NCBI RefSeq assembly: GCF_037975245.1
Contig: NC_092573.1
Coordinates: forward strand, 10,873,501 to 10,937,500
DNA length: 64,000 bases
Direction: 5' to 3'
Origin: Apostichopus japonicus
Lineage: Eukaryota > Echinodermata > Holothuroidea > Aspidochirotida > Stichopodidae
The first letter of the stretch is position 1, and each line of letters opens with the position of its first letter. The translations under genes were made by a program, and so were the position numbers. Shown piece after piece: positions 45,967 to 59,689 of this stretch. The notes under the pieces are model-generated. The model searched no databases and was not told where the DNA came from. It saw nothing but the letters and a program-made list of their open reading frames with translations.

Positions 45967-48519
45967 ATATACATATGCCGTTATTACATCACACACAACC
46001 TAATGTGATCAACTTTCTAGAGTAAGGGAGGACTTGGCCTGTCGAGATAAGTGTGATTGAATCAACCATGTCTCGAATAAGAGAAAGTTTCGTGCGTAAG
46101 ATTTCAAAGATGTGGGGCGACCCCTACTCCCCCCCACCCTCCCCGACTGACTTAGGTAGAACGCATGGAGGATTGTGGGATGAACACACATAGCAGTGGT
46201 CTTATTCTTTCCCGGGTGGATTTAAAATATATCCCGACCGACATGACATGGCCTCCTATACCACCGCTGTGCGAACGAGACTGGTTAGAGGCAAGATATT
46301 GAGATCTCAGTCGATTTCAACTCACACTCATGCCGCAGTGTGGAATATTATCTTTTAGAGCTAAGTGGTAGCATGTTTACCACGTCAATGTCCCTGACAT
46401 CTCACTTTTCTGCCTCAGCTATAATGATTCACTTGTGATAATTTTCTTTCTCTGATATTCCCAGAATTTTTTTATAGATTACATGTGACATGATGTAAGC
46501 CGATGACGCGCTATCTAGGAAAAACAAGTCTGACGTTTTTTTTTATATATATTTTTTTGTAGGATCATTCTAGAGAAAGCTATACTTGATATAATATCTA
46601 GTTGAAGATAATCTGTGCCTCAGAACGTCTGATGATGCTTTCCGCCCTCCTAAATGTGTTGGAGAAAACTTGGAGATATTGAAAGTGATTGCGAGATGTT
46701 ATTTACAAATAAATCATTTTTGTCACACATTTTCAGCAGGATGTAAAGCTTAAAAGTCTGATATCATTTTCGATCTTCGTATTTCATGACACATACTGTA
46801 TACAGCGGAACGATTTGCGTCATCTAGTATAGTCTCATGCTATGAAGATACTTCCGTATGCATGGTACGGGGGAGGGGTGGTGCTTATATGATATGTAGT
46901 TCAGGGGAGTGGTACTAATGGGGAAATGGTATCCCCTGGACCCCTTTCACTTTTGAGATATTTTGAAATATTCAAATGTTTATTTTATCATGTCAGCGAT
47001 TTCTTGTAGAATGTAGAAGCTCTCAATTATTTGTGACAAAGAAATTGTATAATATGTCAAATTGATTACGTTCTGAAATCAGGCAACTTGTCACTTGTCA
47101 CTTACTCTGCAACTCAACAATGTTTCCTCAAAATTTAGTTTAACTCGTTAACTCGTTTGTTTTACAGCAAATTAATCAATTGATGATGCTATTGTTAGAT
47201 GAAATCAATTATTTTGGGGGTAAAATGCAAAATTCCGCGCGTGGTCGTAATTCATTAATTTAACTTTTTTGTTGTGCAAATGTTCGAAGTGATAAAGATT
47301 CAACAAGTTTCTGACACTATTTTATCGAAATGTGTTAAAATGCTCGCTGAATGCAAAACTAATAAAAACTTATTATTTTGCTATTATTGTTGAAGTTTTC
47401 TTAATAGCAAAATTAGAAAACTTTAGGGAATTTCAAATTTTCTGATTGACTATTATAATAATATAATAATTAAAAAAGATGGAATAGAACTTTTACTCAA
47501 GACTCGTTAAAAAAATCTCACATGGTTACAAAACAAAACAAAAAAGCCTGGCACAAAATCCGGGAACGGGGGGGGGGGGGGTGGGTAGGGGAGTTTGTTC
47601 GGTAAATCTCTTGTGAACTTGTTGGGGCATTAAACTTAAGCTGCAAATATAATTTCGCTCCAAACATTGGTAAACTATACATGAACCTATATACATAGAT
47701 TACGTTTGATTGTTTACTTACTTGTTCTGTATTTCCTGCAGTATATACGTTGTTTTGATTTACAGCGAGGAGAATTCGACTATTACACCACAAATCATCA
47801 ATACACAGAAAAAGAGAGGGACATTATAGTTTCAGATGACAGATTTCTAAATCCCTTCTCATAGTCACAAAATATAAATATAACTGCGTGACATCACTTA
47901 GAAGATATCGCTCGATAGATTAGCTAAGTGGTTGTGACATCTGTTTCGCGTGGAAGATTTTTGAGTTATTAACTTCTAACCAACAATGACGTTGAAAGGG
48001 CTCGCTGGTTTAGAATCAATTGATGTGACTGGTAAAATTAATTCACTTTTGATGGGATGCAAAATTCAAAGTAAAAAAAAAAATGGTCAATACTTTGAGC
48101 CTCGGGAACATTTTCTTTTTCTTTCTTCTTGTATTCTTCTTCTTCGAAGGAGCGAGGTATTATATATGCTTGCTACTTAATGGAGATCATTCTACAAATT
48201 TAACCAACAAACTCTAGTTCCGTTTGTTATTAAACAAATTAGAATAATGAAGTTTCCTTGAAAACGCAATTGAGCGTGTAATGTTCTCCGCCGAACCGAA
48301 GATTGTCTTTATTATATGTAAATGATGGATTTCTTTCTATTTTCCCATCGACATCAGAAATTAGCACGTAGCTACAACCGCTGGCATAAACTGTATTGTA
48401 ATACTCCCGGTTGCCTACGTTACTATCACAAATAAATGTTGCGTATATTTATTTCAAGGAAGTCTGCTACACTTGAAAAATAAATATATCACCATTTCCA
48501 ACGCGGATGTATACATCTG
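45967..48519. other. No recognised gene
   Basis: AT-rich DNA with a poly-G run (47568-47582). Open frames (47518-47793 minus, 47986-48180 plus) have no recognisable motif. Confidence 0.55.
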
Positions 48520-48528
48520 GATATATAT

Positions 48529-48561
<33 letters not shown>

Positions 48562-48581
48562 AATATAAATATAAATATATT

Positions 48582-48628
<47 letters not shown>
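48520..48628. repeat. (TA)n / AAATATA array
   Basis: TA runs are interspersed with TAAATATA units. Confidence 0.93.
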
Positions 48629-48632
<4 letters not shown>

Positions 48633-49542
48633 CCAACCAGCTGCTATATAATCACTGCATGTCTGATGTCATTTTGCACCACTGCAGGAACTAAATCTTT
48701 TACTTTCGCCTTGTTTTTTTCTATTTTTATAGCAATAGAGGATGATTCAAATGTAAATTAATCTTATGCCATGGATTTCCTGAATATTCACGAATCAGTT
48801 TTTGAAGGGGAACTATCTATCAAAGAATGTAAATAGGCTCCAGTATAAGTACACAGAGATTTAAATGGCAAGATTCAATCATTTGTGGTCGGATGATGTT
48901 CCGGTAACAAGTTACGAAACACTTTAATAGAGTAATAGTTCCCGCTTTTATAACGCAAGACATGACTGATTGAGTGTTTAACCTATTTTGACTGGCTAGA
49001 GGCTATATTCTTTCCTGGAATGGATCGCAGCATAGGTGGTCTCTGATGTCTTAATGGCCAATGTTCTTCAAAAACGTTATTTTTCTATTATAATCTTCTT
49101 GTCGATTTATCCTCGAGATCTGATACATTTGAAATGTTTGCTTAGCTTTCAATGTTCTTGGTATTTAGAATGTTATCATTTCTTATGAAATATGTTGAAA
49201 TATTATTTTCCCCTATAAATAGTGAGTAAATATCAATAAAGAAAAGCAGAAACTATATTTATAGCTGATTTATCGTGATGACAATATTTACTCTACTGTT
49301 GCCCAATACATTCACAAACTATTATAAAACTTGAAAATTACCAGCAATTTGTTTATTAAGCCTTAAACTTCAATCGCCGGATCATCCCTTTAGAATCCTA
49401 ATACCCCCCCCCCCCCCTTTTGTCTCAGCTGTTTGTGGGAGTTGTTAATTATTGTATTGAGCATGGGCGCAACAGTATTGGCATTACTGGCCAAGTGTAC
49501 GATACCTACATGACTGGACACTGAAACTTAAAGTTTCATATA
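48629..49542. other. No recognised gene
   Basis: AT-rich DNA. A poly-C run at 49406-49418 is the only notable item. Confidence 0.55.
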
Positions 49543-49831
49543 GTCTCTATCAGGCGCGTAGCGAGGAATTTGCCAAGCGAGGGGCGAAGCCTGTAAGTAA
49601 ACTATCTAGGCGTAGCGCCACCATGAGTTGGGGCGAAGCGTACAAGAAGATTTTGGCCGAAAATGCCTCCCAGGTGGCTGGAAATGGCACTTCCCAGGCT
49701 ATGTAGGTTGCATCTAAGCATTTTCTATTTTGAAATTACTAGCGATATCATAAAAAAATATGCTCAAGGCGGAGGGGGGGGGGGGGGTAATGAGGAGCGG
49801 TCGCCCCTTCGGCCCCACGCCTGGTCTCTGT
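49543..49831. mobile_element. hAT MITE, 273 bp, with core repeat copy 2
   Basis: The element 49551-49823 begins CAGGCGCGTAGCGAGG and ends CCCACGCCTG. The flanking 8-mers gtctctat (49543-49550) and gtctctgt (49824-49831) differ at one base. The interior (49593-49735) is the core repeat, reading in the + direction gcgtagcgccaccatgagtt, ggggcgaagcgtacaagaag, then a fairly open peptide like AYKKILAENASQVAGNGTSQ. A poly-G run (49774-49787) and ggagcggtcgcccc follow. Confidence 0.9.
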
Positions 49832-51106
49832 ACATTTGCAGTTTCAGAGGCTAGCTGCGTAGCCAACTCATTTTGAGCCTGTCACGGCGCTCAGAAGCGC
49901 CCTCACTTTGTTGTCCGCCAAAATATAACACCATGAACAACCGAAAAGTTCAACTTCCTAATACTGCGAGCACTGCACGCGCACTACAATTTTACTGCGT
50001 ATTTTGCAGGCAAATTCAGTTCTAGTTACAAACATCTTTACTTATACACAGACATATGTCTGCAGTTGGGTTTGTTATTCCTTTAAGTAAGTAACTGATG
50101 CGTTCATGTACGTGAATTGCTATTCACTTGTAACATGTTTTTTATTGTCTGCTTTTGATGGAAATCATTCTAGTATCGAAACGTCAGGGCTTCCATCATC
50201 TTTAAATGTGAACAATTGCAACAAAAATATGAACAAAAATATAACAATAATAAGAGCTGTTTGTCTACCGCACAGGAAAACCTGTTTACATCATGAAGAA
50301 AATTTGGAATTTCCTTGGAATTTAGCTTCAAGCTGTACCTAACATGAATGATACGAAAGCACTTCATCTTGTGCATGAATATTTAAAGCTCGACTCTATC
50401 TATCTTTGATTATAAATGTTTTCAGTCTTTACAAGAAGGAGCCAAAATTGATTGTCGATTTTCAACACTTGAAAGCATTACCACTCTGCCACTATACAGT
50501 TTCTGTTTCTCTTATTCTATGTGGACTGTATATACTGGCGCCATGCGCTTTACTCGTAGTATTTATGTAAGTTCGCTGAAACGATTTTCGCCACTATTTT
50601 TGGCCGGCCGAGAAACATACTCGTACGCGCATGCAGTATTATCGAACCAGATCACTGACGTGGTTTCATTAACCGAAGCTCTCGCAGGTTTAATAACAAA
50701 GTTCATGTATATTTTATACAACTATTTGAAGAGAAAAAAAAGAACAGTTCCTTTATTTTTTTCTTTCCTATGCTTTCCATTTTTAAGTTGACATGGTACA
50801 CCGATTGGAATGAATAATATATAGGCCTAACTATATGTCTTATAGAATTTTTAAGGTATTTTTATGCTAAAGAGATCCATTGTTGACCCAGAGAACTAAC
50901 GATCAATTGCAAATATAGGCGTTTGAAAAACAGGCATCCAGGAGCTTTTATCATTTAATCACTCTTGCTGTTGACGGAAGGCCAAGTATGGACATGGTCA
51001 TCAGCGATCTTTGCAGGAACTCAGTAACAAGAAAATGATATCTTATATAGCACGGTCTGATCGAAACTTGATAACAATATGCTTCTTCGGGCGTCATACC
51101 CAGTGT

Positions 51107-51107
<1 letters not shown>
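49832..51107. other. No recognised gene
   Basis: The open frame 50519-50791 (+, 90 codons, start MWTVYTGAMRFTRSIY) is the only candidate. It contains a hydrophobic C-terminal stretch but no motif that I know, and I leave it unannotated. Confidence 0.5.

Positions 51108-51180
<73 letters not shown>
51108..51180. repeat. (TA)n array
   Basis: About 70 bp of pure TA. Confidence 0.95.
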
Positions 51181-51185
<5 letters not shown>

Positions 51186-51454
51186 TACAGAAAATCCATG
51201 TATACTCAAAAAGAAAATATTATAAGAGACAAGCAGAGAAATAAGATATGAATCATAATTGACAAATTAGGAGACTATTGTTTTAGAAAATATATTGGAA
51301 TTCGTCAGCAATACTTGGCAGTCGAATGAAAAATACAAAATGTAACTCAATGAATGTATGACGCTACATAAGTGCAAGTGGCCTTGATGGAATTAAAACC
51401 AAATAAACCATGACTATACAGGAAGCAGATTAAGGAGCAAAGAATTACATATGT

Positions 51455-51910
51455 TTGTAGAACTGATAGTTGTTAAGGGGTCCCAAGTCTTTGTTGAGGC
51501 CGGTGATGTGAGACTTGATACGAAAGATCCAATCGATTTCTTTAATTCAGTAGCGGTTTAAAAGTTCGAGGCAATTTAAATACATTTCCGATTTGAGAGA
51601 ATGACTATGAAGATTGAAATGTTCGGAACAGGGGAATCCTGCAAAGTTATCTCGAATAGATTTTTTTTTTTGTGATTATCAGAACGAAAGCGGAACCGAG
51701 AAACCCGTCTCACCTACATAATTGCCCTCTTTTTAAATTACACAGTAGAATATGTAAATATAAGAGAGGGAAAAGGGTCCCAAAGTCACCATTGGGAATT
51801 TTGACCTCGGTGCCTGGGGTAATATGGAGGCATATTTGGCATCGAGCTTGACCGCAACGGAAATTACCTGCGGAGGTGGAAACTGAGTAAGGGAGTCTGG
51901 AGGAAGTGAG
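51455..51910 (-). pseudogene. Penelope-like element, C-terminal zinc-finger-like and GIY-YIG endonuclease fragment
   Basis: Minus-strand translation, with frameshifts and stops, gives GNFRCGQARCQICLHI then TPGTEVKIPNGDF. A GIY-YIG half YVGETG follows, then CSEHFNLHSHSLKSEMYLNC and, past a stop, IKEIDWIFRIKSHITGLNK. The order (a CxxxxCxxC motif, a PNG segment, YxGETG, a xxHFN-HS motif, then a WI...GLN ending) is that of the GIY-YIG endonuclease region at the C-terminus of Penelope-like retroelements. At least three stops interrupt it. No RT part was recognised further up (51910-52300). Confidence 0.7.
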
Positions 51911-53940
51911 TAGAAATCTAAAGTTGGGGGGGGGGGGGGGGTTGACGGTTCAATTTCTCGGCATTGGAAATACCCTGTCTAACTGAGTGAAGGGTCACCT
52001 ATATTATTATTATTTTTTTAAAGTTCTAACCACAATTATATACATGTCAGGGATGACGGGCCCATAGGCAGGAGCCAGAAGGAAAGGGGCCATCGTATTA
52101 AGGTAGGGCACAATATTTGTGTCCTTCAACTTTGCTGCGAACTGCATTTATATAGGATATGAATCATAACGTATAATATAGAATATAATATGGCTTTGAA
52201 TAAGTTTGTAATACGGACAGTATACATTTAGCACGGTGACTGTACCATCGCTGCAATTACTATTAGGAAGCACGATTTTATTGGCAGTTTTTGACAAAAG
52301 TAGGGTGTGAGGGTCACGTTATAGTCTGCATACAGGGGGGGGGGCGGTCCCCGTGTACCAGTCTGGACATATGAGCCTGAGTGTATAGGCCGTCTGCAGA
52401 GTTTGATGATTTGTTTCTTAAGCTGCCTTCCTAGAAAATTACCAACGGCTGTTTCGTCGACTGTGTTACACCCTTGATGCTTGGTGAATCAACACAGATC
52501 TGTTGGCATTATATTACAGAGGGAAATCCGGTTACATGGGTCTAAAAGTATAAAGCCTGGCGATTGGCCGAAATGGCCAGACTACAGCTAAGGTAATTGG
52601 TTTGTAAATTTATTCATTTCGTGGTAACGTCAAACCGTAAGATAACGACGAGGGGCGTCTGTCGATTTGTTTGATTAAATGTTGACTTTAGCCACAAACA
52701 AGTATATTGTAGTTGTTGAGGGACATCTAGTGGTGCTCTGTTGTTTCTGTTAAGATAAAAGAACATGTTTTGTATGAATTATTAGGCGGGAAAATGGATT
52801 AACATAGAGATGAAGACTTTGCTACCGTCGGGGAGCTGACGTCACCATCAATTTAGCGCTAAAGGAAATTTCTGAAGAAATTCAGTACGTCTTAAAGGTG
52901 GATATCTTTAATACCGGATTAGCTACAGTTGATCCTTGTAGCGAATCCTCCTCCCTTCTTTATTGTATATTCCTTATAATTTACCTTCGCTTGAACGCGC
53001 ATATGGAACACAGTGTCATAATGAGGTATTCAAAGACACGTGCTAGATGAGCTCACGTTACGTCCAATGAAGAATAATGTGAGAAGTTGAGAACACATTC
53101 ATCCTTCGCCTTGGATCATTTAAAGTTAATTACATTCTTTTTTATGTCAAATCACGTTTTCGTCTTTACATTAAAATATTCAATCGGTGGGGTGCACCCT
53201 AGTGGCACCCCATGCATGCAATGTTCCCCCTGTTATCCATCATAGTATACGTATACACGTGAATTGAATTAAAATTACATATGCTATTTCTTCAGATCAT
53301 TTTTAGGTCCCTTTCGTGAACCCAAACGGCAATTTCACAGAAGAAAGAGCAGCTGTTAAACCGTTTTGGACGGGCGCAATTTCCCCTTTTCACGATGTAA
53401 TGGAAACAAACGTTTTACCTTGTAGATAATAATCCCATAATTGAGTACATTGCTTGTATTGCAGTATAGGATCGCATCCAAAATGAATGACATATAGGTA
53501 GGACAGGGCAAACGTCTCAATGGTTTGCAGGAATATGTTGGAATAATTTGATGTTCAATTCGAAGGTCAAAGGAGGGCTTTGAATATTCTTAAATCTTGT
53601 ATACAAGGGAGGCGAAGCCAAGGGTGAGGGAGCGGGGGGGGGGGTTTGTATGTTCAGGAGAAATGCGCCCCAGATTTCCCCAAAAGAAAACCTTCAAAAG
53701 TACCCGGTTTTGTAAATGTAAACACCATTTTACCGCATTTGTAATGGAAAATTTGTTTTGCGAAATCAAATAAATTGCAATTGCGAAAATGTAGCAACCC
53801 AAATACTGACTATTGTGCACAGAAAATACAGAAGGTCAATTCGTTTGAACATTTTGAGGTGTTTTTGAAGTTAGCCCCCTCAGATCAAAGTCACATATCT
53901 TTCGCAAATTTGTGCCCCATCCGATCCCCATGCACATTGA
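51911..53940. other. No recognised gene
   Basis: Poly-G runs are at 51926-51941 and 52336-52344. From about 53605 a ggaggcgaagccaagggtga G-rich segment looks like part of a MITE, but no partner end was found. No host exon is recognised. Confidence 0.55.
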
Positions 53941-54298
53941 CCCCCCCCCAGTGGCGGAGCGTCCATACAGTCAGGGGGCGGATGCCCCCCCCCCCCCTGA
54001 CGGACTCAAATGTACAGCTGGCGCCCTTTTCAGCTTTTTACCACTTTTTCATTATTCGCGATTATTGACTTTTTTATTGCGGTCTCATCTACCTATTGAC
54101 ATTTGTCACATTATCTGCAAATTAACAAGGCCCGGAAAGGGTCATTTCCGGCGATCTAGGGAGTATCTTTACTCAAAAAATTTCTGTACGCTCCGCGCCA
54201 ACCAGTGGTGGCGCTCCGCTTAGATAGTGTCGAAAGCGCCCCTACAGACCATTCTCGCCCCCTTGACCAATACCCCTAGCTCCGCCACTGCCCCCCAC
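53941..54298. mobile_element. hAT MITE, 342 bp, core repeat copy 3 in reverse
   Basis: The element 53949-54290 begins CAGTGGCGGAGCGTCC and ends CTAGCTCCGCCACTG. The flanks are cccccccc and ccccccac (7 of 8), consistent with an 8-bp duplication in a C run but weak because of low complexity. The reversed core (about 54130-54240) includes gtcatttccggcgatctagg and gtacgctccgcgccaaccag, then tggtggcgctccgc. Confidence 0.78.
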
Positions 54299-54689
54299 CC
54301 CTCTCTCTCTTTCACTTCCCATGAGTGTAGAAGCCGACTTCCTCATCCAGCTTCTCTAGTTCGAAGAATCCTGATAACTTTGGGAATTAGGAATAAAAAG
54401 GTTCTCCGAAAAGGTGAATGGTAACTGGTGATTCTGCTGTGGAATATTCAATGACTTTTTTCGGCTTTGATGGTTTCCGTTGCATTTGTTTGCTGTTGTT
54501 TTATGTATTTTAAGGGGTGGGGGGGTGGAGGATTGATGAATCGTATGAAGCAAGCAAAACTTTACCGAACTGCGCATGAGACAAAAATTTGTGTTTTTTC
54601 GGGTAAATACAAAAGTCAAATACTTGCTAAAGCAAACCCTGAAAAAGGGGAAACGAAATAATAACTCGTTTTTTTACGGAAAAAAGTTT

Positions 54690-54735
54690 CAGGCGCGTAT
54701 CCACGGGGGGGGCGTTGGGGGCGCGCGCCCCCCGG
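54690..54735. mobile_element. Isolated hAT-type end, CAGGCGCGTATCC
   Basis: CAGGCGCGTATCC at 54690-54702 is followed by a G/C-rich run. It is the exact reverse complement of the terminus GGATACGCGCCTG at 56706-56718. Both are flanked outside by agttt (54685-54689 and 56719-56723). Whether they bound one 2-kb element is uncertain, because 5 bp is not the usual hAT duplication. Confidence 0.4.
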
Positions 54736-54737
54736 GT

Positions 54738-54855
54738 AAGGAAAAGAGGAGAGAAAAAAAGAGAAGAAAAAAGGGAAAAGAGGGGGGGAAAGGAGGAGGA
54801 GAGGAAGGAAGGGAAAAGAAAAGAAGAAAGAGAGAAAAAGGAGAAAAGGAGGGAG
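54738..54855 (+). repeat. Uninterrupted 118-base purine tract
   Basis: Every base between 54738 and 54855 is A or G, rich in gaaaag and ggagga words. On the minus strand it gives long Phe/Ser/Pro open frames that are artefacts of composition. Such tracts can form triplex (H-)DNA. Confidence 0.95.
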
Positions 54856-55038
54856 TAAAAGAAAAACGCCAAGACACCGGGAAGAGAAAGAGGAACAGTG
54901 ACATCATTACAGCGCTGATCCCTATTATATACACAGGGAAGCCAGTGACGGATCGAGGATTTCGGAAGGGGCGTGCGCCTCACCCTACCCCTTACACCGA
55001 CAACTCCAATTTCGACGTTTCCATTTTTCCTCTCTCAC

Positions 55039-55045
55039 TAATGTA

Positions 55046-55100
<55 letters not shown>
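55039..55100. repeat. (TA)n array
   Basis: About 60 bp of pure TA, followed by ctatataagg. Confidence 0.95.
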
Positions 55101-55224
55101 TATATAAGGTCTATCATAACGCGTGTGTGTGTATGGACGCCTTTAACAACTGTACAATTGTGCTATGAAACCAACTGTGGCTGGTCTCGAACTCGACCGA
55201 GTCTTCGGGTAACATGACGCATTT

Positions 55225-55471
55225 CGGGAAGGGGCGACCGCACCCTCCCCCCCCCCGAGCGTATTTTTTTTATGATATCGCTAGTAATTTCAAAATAGAA
55301 AATGCTTACATGCAACTAACAAGGCCTGGGAAGTGTCATTTCCAGCGATCTGGGAGGCATTTTCGGCCAAAATTTTCTTGTACGCTTCGCGCCAACTCAT
55401 GGTGGCGCTCCGCTTAGATAGTATGCCTACATGCTTCTCCCCTCCCTTGGCAAATTCCCCACTACGCACCT
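55225..55471 (-). mobile_element. hAT-associated core repeat copy 4 with one terminus
   Basis: On the minus strand it begins CAGGTGCGTAGTGGGGAATT at 55471. It continues through atactatctaagcggagcgc, caccatgagttggcgcgaag and cgtacaagaaaattttggcc. The peptide MSWREAYKKILAENASQIAG then NDTSQALLVACKHFLF is an open frame with no stop (55290-55433). A poly-G run and ggtcgccccttcccg close it near 55225. A left terminus was not identified. It is nearly identical in sense to copy 2 at 49 kb. Confidence 0.75.
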
Positions 55472-56570
55472 GTTCGAATTTGTTAAGCAAACAGCAGATA
55501 TTACACCATATCGGTGGGCATCAAAATGGCGTTCCAGGATGAACAGCCTCAAAACTGTATACGTGTGTAGTCAAAGGCGAAGGAGCCCAATTTGATTTGG
55601 GGAGCTGTAACGACTTGCCTGAAAAATATATCCAACATTTTCGCGCGCTCCGCGCGCGTTCATCGAGTCAATGTTAATGTCAATATCATATAAGCAAGCA
55701 TCGGTTATTACATCGTATGCCATCATGTACAGTACGGTCAGTGAAAGTTGCGCAGTAATACCGCGGGATGCTCATGTAAACAACGAATTGTCCTATGTAG
55801 ATGGAGAAAAAGCATGGAGGTCCAATTATGTCAAAACTCTCTTTTACATTAGAAAAGGCGAATCAGTCGGCCAAGCTTAGAAATTTATTTTAATTACCAA
55901 GGAGATAATATTAAAACTATTCATTTCCTTTAGCTACATCCTTGCAATTTATTTTTCTTTCAGTAGGTGACCGAAAAATTCTCAGCATGTTGCCCGAATT
56001 TTCAGAAAGAAATATTTCGTTAGCCCCCCCCCCCCGCTTCCTTCACCTAGGTGTGCAGTGTTCGGTTTCGGAAATATCTGGTATTTTTTTCATTCCTTCA
56101 ACGAAGTGTTATAATATAGCCGTTATTAGAGGTTTCAATATTTGTACACCAATAAATTAACTGTGTCTGAATTTTCGAAAATTTCCTGATCAACATTCTT
56201 CATCATACTCCCCTCTACTCGTGAAATTTTGACCAGTCTGGTAGGGGTTCAAGGAGGTTTTTCTATATTGGTTGTCCATTAGATGAAATTTTTTGCCACA
56301 TTATGGGTATGTTTTCAAGTGAGTTTATTCACGAGAAATGTGAATTTACAAATTTTGAACATAAAATGGGCTTAAAACCTTCAAAAGTTGGGCTGTCGGG
56401 TATTGTGGGCCGCGACACAGAATCACCTACAAAAAGCAATGATCCACAGGAGATTCGATGAGGTCGAACATGATGTGTGAATGGTGACAATCTTCAAAAA
56501 GGTTATGGATGGGAAAAAAAACTATTGGGATATACCTGGTTCTCAGGCAAAAGTGTACATCTGGTTGGTC
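55472..56570. other. No recognised gene
   Basis: The palindromic GC motif cgcgcgctccgcgcgcg (55641-55657) and a poly-C run (56025-56035) are visible. No coding sequence is recognised. Confidence 0.55.
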
Positions 56571-56579
56571 ATTTTCAAG

Positions 56580-56718
56580 CCCGAGATGTGTCATTTTCGG
56601 TGATCTGGGGGGTATCAAAACCAGAAATTTTCTTGTACGCTGCGCGCCAACCGATGGTGGCGCTCCGCATAGATATAATTCGCGCCCCCCGGGTTGGAAA
56701 ATCCTGGATACGCGCCTG
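56580..56718 (-). mobile_element. hAT-associated core repeat copy 5 with one terminus
   Basis: On the minus strand it begins CAGGCGCGTATCCAGGATTT at 56718. It then runs through gcgaattatatctatgcgga, gcgccaccatcggttggcgc and gcagcgtacaagaaaatttc to a gatcaccgaaaatgacacat end. It is the same core as copies 1-4. The other end may be at 54690 (see there). Confidence 0.65.
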
Positions 56719-58186
<1,468 letters not shown>

Positions 58187-58303
58187 GGACCTCGGTTGTG
58201 GAATTCACTTCCGGTGGAACTGATGTATATTGGCTCCTTGACCCTGGATGCTTTCAAGATAAAGCTAAAAACGTATCTGTTTAAGCTTGCTAATTTTGAC
58301 TGA
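58187..58303 (+). pseudogene. LINE ORF2 extreme C-terminus (38 codons and stop)
   Basis: The open frame reads [20 protein letters not shown] then [18 protein letters not shown] and TGA at 58301-58303. The pattern xxxWNSLPxxL...SL..FK..LK.YLF is the standard end of non-LTR retrotransposon ORF2 proteins of CR1/L2/jockey type. It is preceded immediately by (TA)n, so everything upstream is lost: a strongly 5'-truncated copy. It is a different copy from that at 33590-35925, which is on the other strand. Confidence 0.82.
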
Positions 58304-59660
58304 CCCGATAGTTGGCTTAGGTTACCTAACTTTTACTAACACTGCACCCACCAGATACGTCCACATAAATATTGCTGATGTATAAATGACAACGTATAGA
58401 TCAGAGAAAGAGATAGAGAGGGAGAGAGACGTTGAGACAAACCGAGAGGTAAACATTGTTTCATACATAGCGCCTCCACCAGACTGTTGCGTCAGGAGTA
58501 AAAAGACAATTCTTCCATCTAAGTCTCCTCATTTCAATTGTCTCCTCTCTCAGTGGATGAATCATCAGGAGTAGATAGGAGTTTTCGATGAAGTCATAAC
58601 TTTTCACAATTTTGTTTATTTCGAAGATATTTGTTTTGTTTTTGAATCTTTCTTGACTTTGGTGCATCAAAATACAATTTTCACCAGCCGAAAAAAATGG
58701 GATTTTAGCTGAAACAGTCAAGGTACACAGGTAAGTACCTAATATTTGTTTGTAGAAACGTTTATAAGAAATTAACAAAAAATAAATAAATAAATAAAAA
58801 ATAAAAAAACAGAATTAAATTAAAGTTGACCTTCAAAGTCATGCAAGAGGCTCTAGGGGAGGAGAGGAATTGGGTAAAAGGTAAAAATAAAGTCTTGAGA
58901 GCTCATTAAGTTCGCTTTCCTAACGGATAAAGGGAATTATAGTCTAATGGAAGGGATTTTTTTCGCCTCAAAATAAAATTTATTTGCCTATACATTTATA
59001 AATATATCATAGAAAAAGTTGTATTTTTGCATGTTCACATCTATTGAAAGTTGGTTTTTGTCTTAAACTTGCCAAATAATCAAAAATAAAAGATTTGTTA
59101 GAACTGCAACATATATACATTCAATTTGTAAAAATATAAGAAAATAAAAATAATAATAAGTTGCAGAGTTATGCAGCTTTATGATATTTAATGAGTTAAT
59201 AATAACGTGAGTTGAATTTGTTACTACGACCACTCTAGAATCTTCACGAGACAACGTCTTGGTTTTTTTACTGAATCATCCAACTCTCTTAATTTCAAAG
59301 AGCGATATTCAGTTTGTGAAAGTGTGTCCAGGAAGAAGTGCTATCACAGTGGTGTAAATTAACTAGTGAGCGTCTTGTTCTAATCTTTAAGACATAACAT
59401 GTAATTCTTACTTAGGTAAACACTGTAATGACCCATGTATAGAGCAAGAAGTGTTAACACTTTCAGAAAATGAATTCTCATACAATGGAATTACATGTGT
59501 ATAAAGTAATGTGTTTTAAATGATCTGTGAATAACATTGGAAAGTTTGATGTGCTAGTTCATATAGGCCACTTGAATGCTCTGTAGTTTATTATTATAAT
59601 ATTTTTTTTGAGTTGACATTTTGAGAAATTATTTTGACTTATCCAAGTTCGATGAGGTGT
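58304..59660. other. No recognised gene
   Basis: Probable LINE 3' UTR just after 58303, then AT-rich DNA with an (AAAT)n run at 58776-58800. Nothing else is recognised. Confidence 0.5.
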
Positions 59661-59689
59661 ATTTTGATTGATATGTTGCTTACATTTTA

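Noticed and set aside
50519-50791. 90-codon plus-strand frame as a small gene
   Set aside because: No motif, no splice context and no related copy; its C-terminal hydrophobic run comes from T-rich sequence.
54627-54983. Minus-strand frame with Phe/Ser/Leu-rich membrane-like segments
   Set aside because: It is the complement of the purine tract; the hydrophobicity is compositional.
54576-55217. 213-codon plus-strand frame, the longest in the window
   Set aside because: Its middle is the purine tract (Lys/Arg/Glu/Gly) and its end is (TA)n. It crosses unrelated repeats and has no domain.
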